From: Pimelobacter simplex
GTDB lineage: Bacteria > Actinomycetota > Actinomycetes > Propionibacteriales > Nocardioidaceae
DNA length: 64,000 bases
Reading direction: 5' to 3'
Assembly: GCF_024662235.1 (NCBI RefSeq)
Contig: NZ_CP096276.1
Span: 2,232,001-2,296,000, forward strand
This document shows positions 1-8,142 of the stretch, piece by piece. Positions within the stretch are counted from its first letter, which is position 1, and each line of letters starts with the position of its first letter. The position numbers were made by a program, and so were the translations under genes. Under the pieces are notes generated by a model. The model ran no database searches. It was not told the DNA's origin and worked only from the letters and a program-made list of their open reading frames with translations.

Positions 1-2
1 CG

Positions 3-1016
3 GCATGGGGCGACGCCGAGATCACCCACGGCCGCAACGGCCCGATCGCAGCCACCTGGGGCATGGCCCTCAAGCCGAAGGAACGTCCCTACCAGCTGGT
101 CCGCAACGCCCCGGTCACGTGGCGCTCAGGCGGACGCCGGATCTCGTTCGGGATCCTCGACGAGCCCGACTGGGACGCCGGCGAGTTCACCATGATCGGC
201 GGCGCCCGCCTGGGCGAGGGCGCCGAGCCCCTCACCGCTGCCGGGGCCATCACCTCGAAGCTGAACACCGCGATCGACCAGGCCGTCGCCCGGGGCGTGA
301 CCCGCGGATGGTTCCGCGGCGGCGACTTCGGCAACACCGACCTCGCCGGCCCGGAGGGCGCCTCCGGGGTGGACGACCCCAACCCCGGCAAGCTCAACGA
401 GCTGATGGACCTGTGGGCCACCCAGGGCAGCGTCGGCGGCGTCACGCGGCAGTGGCGGGTCACCGGCGACGGCCTGGTCGTCCCGACCGTCGAGGACGAG
501 AGCACCCCTCAGCTCCTCCTGCTGCCTGGCACGACGTCGATCGGGGTGTCGGGCACCGAGGTCACCGACCGGGTGTTCCTCAGGTACAACGACTCGGCCG
601 CGACGCGGCTCCGCACGGCGTCGTACCCCGCGCAGACCCCCATTGGCGGGATCGAGCGCCGAGCGTCCATCGTGCACCTCGGCCCGATGACCGCCGCCCG
701 GGCGACCACGATCGCGGAGGGCATGTACCGGCGAGCACAGGCCGGCCGGACCGGGTGGACCAACGGGTGGGAGCTCTCGGCCGACCAGATGACCACGGTC
801 GGCGGGCAGCGTCCCAGTCTGGCGCTCGTCCGGGCCGGCGTGACCGCGCAGGCGATGGACCAGCCAGACCCGCGCGGAGTTTCGCCGGCCCTGAACGTGG
901 TCCTCGACGAGACCACCTGGCGGGTCACCGAGGGGCTGATCCAGCTGAACCCCGTCGGCCTGGTCGCCCGGACGTGGGAGCAGGTCATGGCGGAGGCCCT
1001 CGCCCGTGACGAGTAG
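3..1016 (+). CDS. Partial phage virion (minor tail-like) protein, 5' end outside window
   Basis: The reading frame is open through the left edge, with at least 20 sense codons before the first internal ATG at 63, so the true start lies outside the window and the visible 337 residues are a C-terminal part. No family is recognised with certainty. The composition (many Gly, Thr and Arg, short beta-type segments, no membrane segment or signal) and the position directly before a lysis/tail-fibre module suggest a tail or baseplate structural protein. It ends 63 bp before the next gene on the same strand. Virion role is inferred from context only. Confidence 0.6.
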   Translation, partial: AWGDAEITHGRNGPIAATWGMALKPKERPYQLVRNAPVTWRSGGRRISFGILDEPDWDAGEFTMIGGARLGEGAEPLTAAGAITSKLNTAIDQAVARGVTRGWFRGGDFGNTDLAGPEGASGVDDPNPGKLNELMDLWATQGSVGGVTRQWRVTGDGLVVPTVEDESTPQLLLLPGTTSIGVSGTEVTDRVFLRYNDSAATRLRTASYPAQTPIGGIERRASIVHLGPMTAARATTIAEGMYRRAQAGRTGWTNGWELSADQMTTVGGQRPSLALVRAGVTAQAMDQPDPRGVSPALNVVLDETTWRVTEGLIQLNPVGLVARTWEQVMAEALARDE

Positions 1017-1079
1017 CGACCGAGGTGTCCCGATCACCGCGCCGGCGGCCCCGGCCTCTTTGCAACGAGGAGCGCGCCC

Positions 1080-1439
1080 ATGACCCAAGAGCCCGGCCCA
1101 CGCCCGGACGTTCTCGCCGAGCGGATCGACGGCCTCGGGCGCCGCTTCGGCGCTGTCGAGCAGCGCCTCAACGGTCTCGCCACCAAGGACGAGCTGGTCG
1201 CGCTGATCCGCTCCCGTGACGAGCTGTCCAACGCCCGGATCGCCGCGCTGTCGGAGGACGTCAAGGAGCTCACCGCGCTCCTGGCCACCGAGCGGGCCGA
1301 GCGGATGGCTGCCGACCGCGAGAACGAGGACCGCGCCAACCGGGCCCGCACGTTCGCGCTGTCGGCGATCGGCCTCGTCGTGACCGTCGTACTCGGTCTC
1401 GTGGCGCTCATCAACCAGCTCAAGGGGATTCCGGCGTGA
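1080..1439 (+). CDS. Small coiled-coil protein with C-terminal membrane anchor (phage lysis-region)
   Basis: This is a 119-residue protein. Residues about 10-90 are strongly charged and heptad-like (many Glu, Arg, Leu), consistent with a long coiled coil. Residues 91-111 form one hydrophobic segment (TFALSAIGLVVTVVLGLVAL) followed by a short tail. This layout resembles the XhlA-type haemolysin/holin-accessory proteins of phages, but I cannot assign it to that family by sequence. The stop overlaps the start of the next gene (GTGA at 1436-1439), so the two are probably translationally coupled. A lysis-accessory or membrane-scaffold role is inference. Confidence 0.65.
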   Translation: MTQEPGPRPDVLAERIDGLGRRFGAVEQRLNGLATKDELVALIRSRDELSNARIAALSEDVKELTALLATERAERMAADRENEDRANRARTFALSAIGLVVTVVLGLVALINQLKGIPA

Positions 1440-2068
1440 AGCTCTGGATGAAGGTGACAGCGGCGGTGGGCGCGGTTCTTGTGGGCGCCTGGCTCGTCTC
1501 GACGGTTCTGGGGCTGGTCGCATCCCAGGCCGAGCAGAAGCGCAGCCGGGAAGAGCTCATCGAGGACTTCGAGAAGCAGCTCGCCGAGGTCCGAGCGGAC
1601 GGCCAGGCCAACGAAGCCGCCCTGGCGGCTGCGAACGCTCAGCTGGTGCGTCTCGGTGAGGAGCCGATCGAGGCGCCGCCCGTGGCCGTTTCTCCGCAGC
1701 AGGGCCCGATGGGACCAGGTGGGCCGCCCGGTCCGCGGGGCCCGCGCGGACCGGGCTGCGTCGAGCAGCTCGGGTTGGAGCCCTGCCAGGGCGACGACGG
1801 CGCGTCAGGACCGACCGGACCGACGGGCACCGTCGGCCAGACCGGCGCTCAAGGCCCCGAGGGGAAGACCGGCCCTGCTGGCCCTCCGGGCGAGCGCGGT
1901 CCCGACGGTCCTCCTGGAGCGCCCGGTGCACCAGGGGCGGAGGGCCGAGGCATCACCAGGACCTTCTGCGGTGAAGACGGCCGCTGGTCCATCACCTACA
2001 CCGACGGCACCACCACCGACGGCGGCGCCTGCCGCGCAGTCCTCACCCCGAACGGAGAACGACCGTGA
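1436..2068 (+). CDS. Membrane-anchored collagen-like phage protein
   Basis: The 210-residue protein has an N-terminal membrane segment (about 6-28) and a short coiled coil (30-72). Two Gly-X-Y collagen-like tracts follow (about 90-107 and 125-171), separated by a linker with two Cys (108 and 117). The C-terminal cap is about 40 residues with two further Cys (178 and 199). Collagen-like tracts trimerise in many phage fibres, and the coiled coil could nucleate the trimer. GTG start at 1436 overlaps the upstream stop; the stop overlaps the next gene (2065). Unusually for a tail fibre it carries its own membrane anchor, so it may be displayed by the lysogen or act in lysis rather than sit in the virion. 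Confidence 0.75.
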   Translation: MKLWMKVTAAVGAVLVGAWLVSTVLGLVASQAEQKRSREELIEDFEKQLAEVRADGQANEAALAAANAQLVRLGEEPIEAPPVAVSPQQGPMGPGGPPGPRGPRGPGCVEQLGLEPCQGDDGASGPTGPTGTVGQTGAQGPEGKTGPAGPPGERGPDGPPGAPGAPGAEGRGITRTFCGEDGRWSITYTDGTTTDGGACRAVLTPNGERP

Positions 2069-2673
2069 CCGACCCCCGACTCATCCGCCCGACCTGGCGC
2101 GAAGGCCGCACGAACCTCGACGCCCTGACGATCGCGTGCATCGAGCACGCCGAGCAGATCGTGCGCGAGCTCGCCCCGAAGATCGCGCACCCGTTCGTCG
2201 TCACCCAGGGCTCCTACCAGGCCGGCGCCGGTGACCCGAAGTCCGCCGGCACCCACGACCTCGGCGGGGTGCCGGACCTGCGCTGGTGCGGCCACCCCGT
2301 GTGCCTGCGCGCGCTCCGCCTGGCTGGCTTCGCCGCCTGGCACCGCACCCGTGCGCAGGGCGACTGGCCCGACCACGTCCACGCCGTCGTGATCGGGCAC
2401 CCCTACCTCGCGCCGGCCGCGGCTCGGCAGGTCGTCGCCTACCTCGCGCGCCGCAACGGCCTCGCGAACAACGGCCCCGACGACGGGCCGCGGCTCTCCC
2501 CGATCCCGCGGCCGGTCTGGCCGTGGCCGCCGGCGCCGCGGAAGAAGACCCGGCCCGAGAAGGTCCGTGCCGCGCTCAAGCTGCTCCGCGAGCAGCTCAA
2601 GACCGCTGGCCCGGTCCAGGCGACCCGGATCCGCGCCGCGATCGCGAAGCTCCGGGAGATCGAGCCGCGATGA
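2065..2673 (+). CDS. M15-like D,D-peptidase domain protein (candidate endolysin)
   Basis: The 202-residue protein carries zinc-peptidase signatures of the M15/VanY type: SAGTHDLGG around residues 60-68 with His64 and a following Asp (71), then DHVH at 103-106. The family uses a His, an Asp and a second His to bind zinc and cleaves the peptide part of peptidoglycan. Residues 150-200 are basic and helical and may bind the cell wall. It starts with GTG, overlaps its upstream neighbour by 4 bp and its stop overlaps the next ATG (ATGA at 2670-2673), so it sits in a tightly coupled lysis-type operon. Endolysin function is inferred from domain plus context. Confidence 0.65.
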   Translation: MTDPRLIRPTWREGRTNLDALTIACIEHAEQIVRELAPKIAHPFVVTQGSYQAGAGDPKSAGTHDLGGVPDLRWCGHPVCLRALRLAGFAAWHRTRAQGDWPDHVHAVVIGHPYLAPAAARQVVAYLARRNGLANNGPDDGPRLSPIPRPVWPWPPAPRKKTRPEKVRAALKLLREQLKTAGPVQATRIRAAIAKLREIEPR

Positions 2674-3374
2674 GCACGCCGGCCGAGCGTCCCGTGCTCG
2701 CCGCGTGGGTCCGGATCTTCGCCGCGAACCTGGCGTTCACCACCGGTTGGCGCAAGGACAGGAGGCACCTCCTCCACCTGCTCGCCACCGTCGCGTACGG
2801 CGTGGTGATCGGCGCCCAGGAGGCCAAGAACATCAACCTCGCCGCCCTGGTCGGGAAGGCCGCCCGGGCGCTGCAGCGCACCACGAACCCCGCGGTCGCC
2901 GGGTCGGCCATCGTCGGCCGCGGCGTCCGGCTGCGGCGCTTTCGGCTCGTGCTCGGCGCCTTGTCCCGGGCCACCCTCCCCCGCTACATCGCCCGCTCGC
3001 AGGTCTTCATCGACGGCGAGTGGGTGCGGGTCTTCTCCGCCCACGCGCCGCCCAAGCGCGCCGGCCGAGCCGCGCAGGACCGGTTCCTCGCCCGGCTGAA
3101 GAAGCTCACCGACCGCGCCGAGCGCAACGGCCACGCCTGGATCGTCTGCATCGACGGCAACCGCGACCTCCAGGCGATCGCGCGCTACCTCGGCGGCACC
3201 GGGTACGGCGCCCGCGGCGACCGCATCGTCGGCGTCATCGTGTCCGACCGCGTGATCGTCGCCGACCACGGTGTCGACCGGTACGGCGTCGCGCACAAGC
3301 TGACCGACCACCTCGCCCCGTACGTCGACGTCGCCGGGCTCCGCCCTCGCCGACGGCGCACGCCGGCCCGATAA
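2670..3374 (+). CDS. Endonuclease/exonuclease/phosphatase-fold protein
   Basis: The 234-residue product shows the motif order of the EEP (DNase I-like) fold: Asn20 after strand 1, GAQEAKN with the metal-binding Glu51, FSAHAP with His125, CIDGNRD with the Asp162/Asn164 pair, and a final TDH (213-214). In this family these residues build a divalent-metal phosphoesterase site. The start chosen is the ATG overlapping the upstream stop (ATGA). Such nucleases are unusual between a peptidase and a holin-like gene in a tail/lysis block. Host DNA degradation or exclusion of competitors are possibilities, not evidence. No signal peptide is visible. Confidence 0.7.
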   Translation: MSTPAERPVLAAWVRIFAANLAFTTGWRKDRRHLLHLLATVAYGVVIGAQEAKNINLAALVGKAARALQRTTNPAVAGSAIVGRGVRLRRFRLVLGALSRATLPRYIARSQVFIDGEWVRVFSAHAPPKRAGRAAQDRFLARLKKLTDRAERNGHAWIVCIDGNRDLQAIARYLGGTGYGARGDRIVGVIVSDRVIVADHGVDRYGVAHKLTDHLAPYVDVAGLRPRRRRTPAR

Positions 3375-3400
3375 TCCGCCCCGTCCAGAAGGAGACCACC

Positions 3401-3961
3401 ATGTCCACGCCCACCCAGGTCCGCCGCCCGTGGCGCGCGACCGCCCGCACGCTGTTCGCCGCCCTCGTGGCGCTCGCCGCGATGCTCCCGCTCCTGGTCC
3501 AGGCATCCGGGCTCGACGACACCTGGGCGCCCGTCGCCGGCGCGCTCGCAATCGCCGGCGCCATCACCCGGATCATGGCCCTCCCGGTCGTCGAGGACTT
3601 CCTCGCCCGGTTCGTGCCCTGGCTCGCCGCCGAGCCCCCGGCCCGCGTCGCACCAGCCGGGTTCCTCGACACGCCCATGCCCGCCCCCGCGCCGGCGCTC
3701 GTCGCGTCGGTCGTCTGCCACATCTGCGCGCCCGGCGCCCAGCGGTTCGAGCTCCCGATCACGACCAACCTGTACGGCTTCACCACCGTCACCGACCTCG
3801 GCGAGATCACCGTCACCGCGCCGACCGCCGGCAACCAGACGTTCCGCGGCCACATGGAGCAGCACCGCAACGACGGCACCTTCGCCGCGAAGCTCCTCGA
3901 GCACGCCGAGAGCATGAGCGCGCGGGCCGACACGATCCGCCGCTACCAGGCCGGCGAGTAG
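3401..3961 (+). CDS. Holin-like membrane protein with C-terminal soluble domain
   Basis: The start is ATG 3401 with a good ribosome site (AGAAGGAGA) just upstream. The 186-residue product has a short basic N-terminus, two predicted membrane segments (about 14-35 and 44-66), a Pro/Ala-rich linker, and a C-terminal domain of about 90 residues containing a CHIC pair and a later His-rich stretch. Two short membrane helices and position after a peptidase fit a class II holin. The extra C-terminal domain is longer than usual for a holin, so another membrane-associated phage role is possible. Confidence 0.55.
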   Translation: MSTPTQVRRPWRATARTLFAALVALAAMLPLLVQASGLDDTWAPVAGALAIAGAITRIMALPVVEDFLARFVPWLAAEPPARVAPAGFLDTPMPAPAPALVASVVCHICAPGAQRFELPITTNLYGFTTVTDLGEITVTAPTAGNQTFRGHMEQHRNDGTFAAKLLEHAESMSARADTIRRYQAGE

Positions 3962-3978
3962 CCAGGTCGGGCATCGAC

Positions 3979-4125
3979 GTGAACGCCGTGCGGGTCGCGC
4001 TCGAGCTGCCAGTGATCGTCCTCGGCCCGATGCTGTGCCGGCTCCGTGGCCACCGGTGGCACGCCTGGCAGAACCACGCCGCACCGACGCTGCGGATCTG
4101 CATTCGCTGCGGCCGCACCACCTGA
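3979..4125 (+). CDS. 48-residue zinc-ribbon-like peptide
   Basis: A GTG-started ORF of 48 codons begins 17 bp after the holin-like gene. It contains a Cys, a GHRWHAW segment and a C-terminal CIRCG knuckle. The pattern C-x4/5-H-x-W followed by C-x2-C resembles small phage-encoded zinc ribbons of the DUF1660 type, which is the closest comparison I can make by eye. It lies in the spacing expected for an operon gene and ends 21 bp before the next start, with a GGGAGG ribosome site in between. Function is unknown. Confidence 0.5.
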   Translation: MNAVRVALELPVIVLGPMLCRLRGHRWHAWQNHAAPTLRICIRCGRTT

Positions 4126-4146
4126 CGAGCACCCGGGAGGTCCTCG

Positions 4147-4557
4147 ATGCCGTACCCCGCCTACCAGGGCACGACGTACTACTTCGACATCGTGATCGGC
4201 CACGCCTGGGACCACGAGTTCGCCGTGATCGACCGCAACGACGGCGAGGCGATGGTCTTCGAGGACGGCTGGCTGGCCACGTGCGTGCTGCGGGACAACG
4301 CCGGCGCCGCGCTCGCGCGACTCGACAACGCCGTCTCGAGCACCGCAGACGGCACCATCACCCTCACCACCGGCATGGTCGCGCTCAACCTGCCGAGCTC
4401 GTTCACCGTGACCCTGCCCGCCACGACGCTCTACCGGCCCTCGGGCCCCAAGCCGTTCCTCTGGGCCGACATCACCCTGGTCGACCCCCTCAACGGCGAG
4501 CCGTACATCTTCGCCCGGGGCAAGGGCGTCACCTACCTCCCGACCACCCGGCCCTGA
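4147..4557 (+). CDS. Hypothetical phage structural protein (tail-associated)
   Basis: The 136-residue protein has alternating hydrophobic and polar residues typical of beta-sandwich domains and no membrane segment. ATG 4147 is preceded by a GGGAGG ribosome site. The segment DNAGAALARLDNAV and the overall layout resemble small baseplate or fibre-adaptor domains, but no family is recognised. It lies directly before the tail-spike gene (40-bp gap), the position where adaptor or attachment proteins are often encoded. The structural role is inferred from this position. Confidence 0.55.
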   Translation: MPYPAYQGTTYYFDIVIGHAWDHEFAVIDRNDGEAMVFEDGWLATCVLRDNAGAALARLDNAVSSTADGTITLTTGMVALNLPSSFTVTLPATTLYRPSGPKPFLWADITLVDPLNGEPYIFARGKGVTYLPTTRP

Positions 4558-4597
4558 TGCAGACCAGAGCCAGCCACCAGCAGAGCGGAGACCGATC

Positions 4598-6985
4598 GTG
4601 ACCGACGTCCTCTTCCCCCGCGCCGTGCCCGCCGGCTCGCTCACCGGGCGCCCCGGCAAGGACGGGCCCCCAGGACCGAACACGGTGCCGACCATCGACG
4701 CGGTCACCGAGTACGTCACCGAGGACACCCCTGCACGGGACGCCGTCGACGCCCGTGTCGTCGACGGCATGCCAGTGTTCACCCCCGAGGCCTACAACGC
4801 GTCGGCGAACCCCGCGGTCGACAACCGAGCAGCGCTGCAGGCCGCGATCGACGCGGCCGCAGCGGCCGGCGGCGGCGTCGTCCAGCTCAACAAGGGGCGC
4901 CGCTACGGCTGGACCGGACAGCTCATCGTCCGCAACGGCGTGACGCTGGTCGGCAACGCCGTACGACAGCCCCTCGCGCCCGACCAGCTGCCCAGCGTGC
5001 CGGGCCTGGTCGCGCTCTCCGCTGCCGCCCAGGTCCTCGTGGGCGGCGCCGGCGCTGGTACCGGCACCCCGGCTGGCCTCCGCGACGTGTACATCGACGG
5101 CAACTACCTCGGCGGCAACCCCGCCGCGGTCCCGGTCGCCGGCCTGGTCCGGATCTCCGGCGTCGACGTGCGCATCGACAACGTCTACGTCACCCGCTCC
5201 GCCGGCGACGGCATCGTCTACAACGGCCTGCAGAACTCCACCGTCGTCGGCGGGATCTCCACCCTCCACATCGGCTGCGCTCTGGTCCTCGACAACGGCT
5301 CCGGCGCCGTCGCGTTCCACAGCGGCTACTACGGCACCTCCAAGGGCGGCAGCCTGCGGTGCCGCGACACCGCCGGCGAGGCGAACCCGTACCCCTTCGG
5401 CCCGACGCACAACACCTTCATCGGCACCATCTTCGAGGCCTACCCGAACGTCACCGCCACCTGGCCCACCGCGCCGCTCCCCGAGCCGTTCGCGCGCCAC
5501 GTCCACGTCTCCGGCCGCTCGATCGAGTTCGTCAACTGCAACTTCACCGGCGGCGCGGACAACGCAGAGGCTGCCACCGTGCTGATCGACGACACCGTCT
5601 CCTACATCCCCGCGACCGTGTCGTTCGTGTCGTGCCTGTGGTGGACCCGCGGCGGCCACGACGCCGTCCGCGTGAAGGGCACCGCCTCGGCGTCCTTCAT
5701 CGGCCAGCAGGAGGTCGGTGACGACGGCACCCACCACCCCACGTCGTTCGTGTGCATCGACACCGGGTTCCCCCACATCAACATGGTGGGCGAGGTGATC
5801 CTGCCCGGCGACACCAACGGCGACAAGATCTACCGGGCCATCAACAGCGGCTCGCTGATCGGCGTGTTCAGCTACCACGACGCCGGCATGGTGCACCGCC
5901 TCCGCGACGTCCAGTCTGTCGGCTGGCGACGCGAGGGCGATGCCGTCAACCGCTTCCAGGTCGAGCGCGACGGCATCCTGCGCTGGTTCAACGGCGTCGA
6001 CGGCACCACCCGCGCCACCCTCCAGCGCGCCGTCGCCGGCGACGGGAAGGGCATCGTCGTCGGCGGGCGGTTCTACGTCGCCGACGGCCTCAACGTCATC
6101 GCCGACGGCTACACCATCACCACCACCGGACAGAGCGTCACCCTCGACGCCTCCACCGGCGCCGAGCATCAGCTGGTCTTCACCGCCAACGGAAACAGCA
6201 TCGGCACGCTGGCCATCACCAACGCCGTCAACGGCGACCGGCTCCGCATCATGCTGTTCGGCGTCGGCACGAACTCGATCACCTGGCCCGCGAACGTCGA
6301 GTTCGCCGGACTCGGGACGCCCGGCCCTCAGCCGGTCAACGCGAAGGCCGTCACCGTCGACCTCGAGTACGTCGCCGGCACCGTCAACAAGTGGATCGAG
6401 GTGAGCCGGTCCAGCTCCGGGCCCGCCGTGCGCCTCGCGACCACGGCCACCGGGGCAGCGACCGCTGGCAAGACAGCGACGCTCACCGGCTACACCCCGA
6501 CCACCGGCGACTTGCTCGCGCTGACCCTCACCAACGGCAACACAGCGGTGACCTCTCCGACGCTCGGTCTCAACGGCGGGGCGGCGAACCCGATCTGGCT
6601 GGCCGGGCTGGCGGCCTCGCCACGCAGCGTGCAGGCCTCCGCCGGCGGCATCTGGATGCTCCAGTGGGACGGGACCCGGTGGAACATGCTGGGCGCGGCC
6701 GCCAACGTCGCTGACGTCACCCAGCTCGAGGCCGAGTCCGGGACCGCGATCCAGCCCCGCTGGTGGACTCCACAGCGGGTAGCGCAGGCCGTGCGGGCCA
6801 TCGGCGATCAGTGGGCGACCGCCACGGACCTCGCGTCGGCGACGAGCGCCGTGAACACGCAGAACAAGCGCGCCGGCCGGTTCTGCTACGACGTCGACAA
6901 CCGGATGCCGCTGTGGGCCAGTGGCTCGTCCGCTACCCACGAGTGGGTCGACGCGACGGGGAACACGACCATCGTGCCGACCTAG
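4598..6985 (+). CDS. Tail spike / fibre with pectate-lyase-like right-handed beta-helix
   Basis: GTG start at 4598; 795 residues. A short N-terminal adaptor includes a mini collagen-like stretch (GRPGKDGPPGPN). About residues 50-130 carry the pectate_lyase_3 hallmark: DNRAALQAAIDAAAAAGGGV followed by a repeating strand pattern with Asn/Gly/Val ladders to about residue 460. The C-terminal third is a Thr/Ala/Gly-rich beta region (TATGAATAGKTATLTGYTPT) typical of fibre tips. Related tail spikes depolymerise capsular or wall polysaccharide; whether this one is catalytic cannot be judged by eye. It is the last clear virion gene before a switch to minus-strand accessory genes. Confidence 0.8.
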   Translation: MTDVLFPRAVPAGSLTGRPGKDGPPGPNTVPTIDAVTEYVTEDTPARDAVDARVVDGMPVFTPEAYNASANPAVDNRAALQAAIDAAAAAGGGVVQLNKGRRYGWTGQLIVRNGVTLVGNAVRQPLAPDQLPSVPGLVALSAAAQVLVGGAGAGTGTPAGLRDVYIDGNYLGGNPAAVPVAGLVRISGVDVRIDNVYVTRSAGDGIVYNGLQNSTVVGGISTLHIGCALVLDNGSGAVAFHSGYYGTSKGGSLRCRDTAGEANPYPFGPTHNTFIGTIFEAYPNVTATWPTAPLPEPFARHVHVSGRSIEFVNCNFTGGADNAEAATVLIDDTVSYIPATVSFVSCLWWTRGGHDAVRVKGTASASFIGQQEVGDDGTHHPTSFVCIDTGFPHINMVGEVILPGDTNGDKIYRAINSGSLIGVFSYHDAGMVHRLRDVQSVGWRREGDAVNRFQVERDGILRWFNGVDGTTRATLQRAVAGDGKGIVVGGRFYVADGLNVIADGYTITTTGQSVTLDASTGAEHQLVFTANGNSIGTLAITNAVNGDRLRIMLFGVGTNSITWPANVEFAGLGTPGPQPVNAKAVTVDLEYVAGTVNKWIEVSRSSSGPAVRLATTATGAATAGKTATLTGYTPTTGDLLALTLTNGNTAVTSPTLGLNGGAANPIWLAGLAASPRSVQASAGGIWMLQWDGTRWNMLGAAANVADVTQLEAESGTAIQPRWWTPQRVAQAVRAIGDQWATATDLASATSAVNTQNKRAGRFCYDVDNRMPLWASGSSATHEWVDATGNTTIVPT

Positions 6986-7156
6986 AGAACCGCAGCGCCA
7001 CGGGTCTCCGCGCCACGGCCGCCGCTCACCCCTTCCACCGGGGCGGGATCGATGTAGTTCACGATCGACATGGGTTCTGCGGATGCGGCGTCGTCGCCTA
7101 GCGCGACTCGGCGGCGCGGCGGACGGCTTCGCCGCGGCCGCTGGTTCTCGGCCCAC

Positions 7157-7369
7157 TCACCCGGGCGGGTAGGCACGATCGAGTAGAACGCTGACTAGAA
7201 GAGCAAGGTTCGTCACGTCCACGCGGAGGGACACGATCTCGGGGCCTATATCGAACGCGAGGCTGCCGTTGACGATCGACTCGGTCTCGAGAGCTTCGCC
7301 CCGGTTCGCCATCTCCCGCAAGAGGTGGTGTGCTGCATCGGCTGCGCGTCGGATCTCGTCATCTGACAT
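7157..7369 (-). CDS. Small hypothetical protein
   Basis: A 70-residue acidic, mostly helical protein (begins MSDDEIRRAADAAHH) with an ATG start. It contains no Cys, no membrane segment and no motif I recognise. Codon use is good for this genome and the frame is clean, which favours a real gene. It lies head-away from the DUF5994 gene and faces the tail-spike gene. The 170 bp between it and the tail-spike stop hold no further gene that I can support. Confidence 0.45.
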   Translation of the reverse strand: MSDDEIRRAADAAHHLLREMANRGEALETESIVNGSLAFDIGPEIVSLRVDVTNLALLVSVLLDRAYPPG

Positions 7370-7435
7370 GGCACGGGCCTCTCGTTGTTCGTCTGCGACC
7401 GCCAGCGACCCGAGGTCTCCAGGGGTCCGCGGGTT

Positions 7436-7906
7436 TCAGCGTGGCCGGCCGGCGTTGTCGGCCGGAGCGGCCACCTTCGCGAGAAGGTCGGAGGCAGAGC
7501 GACGATTCCGGCTATCGGCCGCCTGGCTCATCAAGGTCAACGCGACGCCCCTCTTGGTGTCTCTCGGGATGACCAGCAGGCGTAGCCGCGCTCGCGAGCT
7601 GAGCACCAACGTCATCAGGTGAGTGTCATCGCCAGGGAAGGACCCGATCTTCACCCGACCACGTGCGACGCTGATCGAGCGAGGCCAAGGCAGCTGGTCG
7701 TCCCAGTCAGGACGGGAGAACAACATCCTCGCGACCCGCCCGTGCTGCTCGGGTAGATGGTTGACGAGATCCGCACACTCGGTCTGGAGGTCGCTGGACT
7801 GCGGCCACCAGGCACCGTCGAGGGGGCTGTCTGATGTGATGCCGTCGATGCGGATTCGCAGGGGAACCCGATCGGGGCGTGAAGGAGCCTGCTGGGACGA
7901 CGTCAT
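7436..7906 (-). CDS. DUF5994 family protein
   Basis: The 156-residue product has the recognisable DUF5994 layout: an early basic LRIRIDG strand, the signature LDGAWWPQSSDLQTE, a central GRV..MLFSRPDWD segment, VARGRVKIGSF and a final RLLVIPRDT strand. DUF5994 proteins are common in actinobacteria and have no established function. It starts close to the position where the direction of transcription turns again toward the LuxR-type regulator. It is probably an accessory gene of the element or of an earlier host segment. Confidence 0.75.
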   Translation of the reverse strand: MTSSQQAPSRPDRVPLRIRIDGITSDSPLDGAWWPQSSDLQTECADLVNHLPEQHGRVARMLFSRPDWDDQLPWPRSISVARGRVKIGSFPGDDTHLMTLVLSSRARLRLLVIPRDTKRGVALTLMSQAADSRNRRSASDLLAKVAAPADNAGRPR

Positions 7907-8142
7907 GAGACGCCTACCTTCCAGTGCCGCCCTGGAGGCCGAGCTCGGCCAGATCCAGCGGCTTGATTGGTTTCGACACTACCCCCGGAAGGTTCGAAAC
8001 TCGACCGGGGACGGCCCTTTGGTTGGGTCATTGCAGGCGAGCTGCATTCTCTGGCGCATGACGTCGCGAGGTGTTACACAGGAGAGTCATTGACCCGTGC
8101 GGCCCCTCGCGAGTCTTCGTCAGCACAGCTACGGAGGCTGCC

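Noticed and set aside
126..1523. Long minus-strand frame over the first phage genes
   Set aside because: Composition is Arg/Pro/Gly-rich antisense of three well-formed plus-strand genes with overlapping starts and stops; no motif is present.
4529..7156. An 875-codon minus-strand frame opposite the tail-spike gene
   Set aside because: It is a high-GC shadow of the tail-spike frame: Asp/Gly/Arg/Val-rich with no domain, and the plus strand has a clear beta-helix protein.
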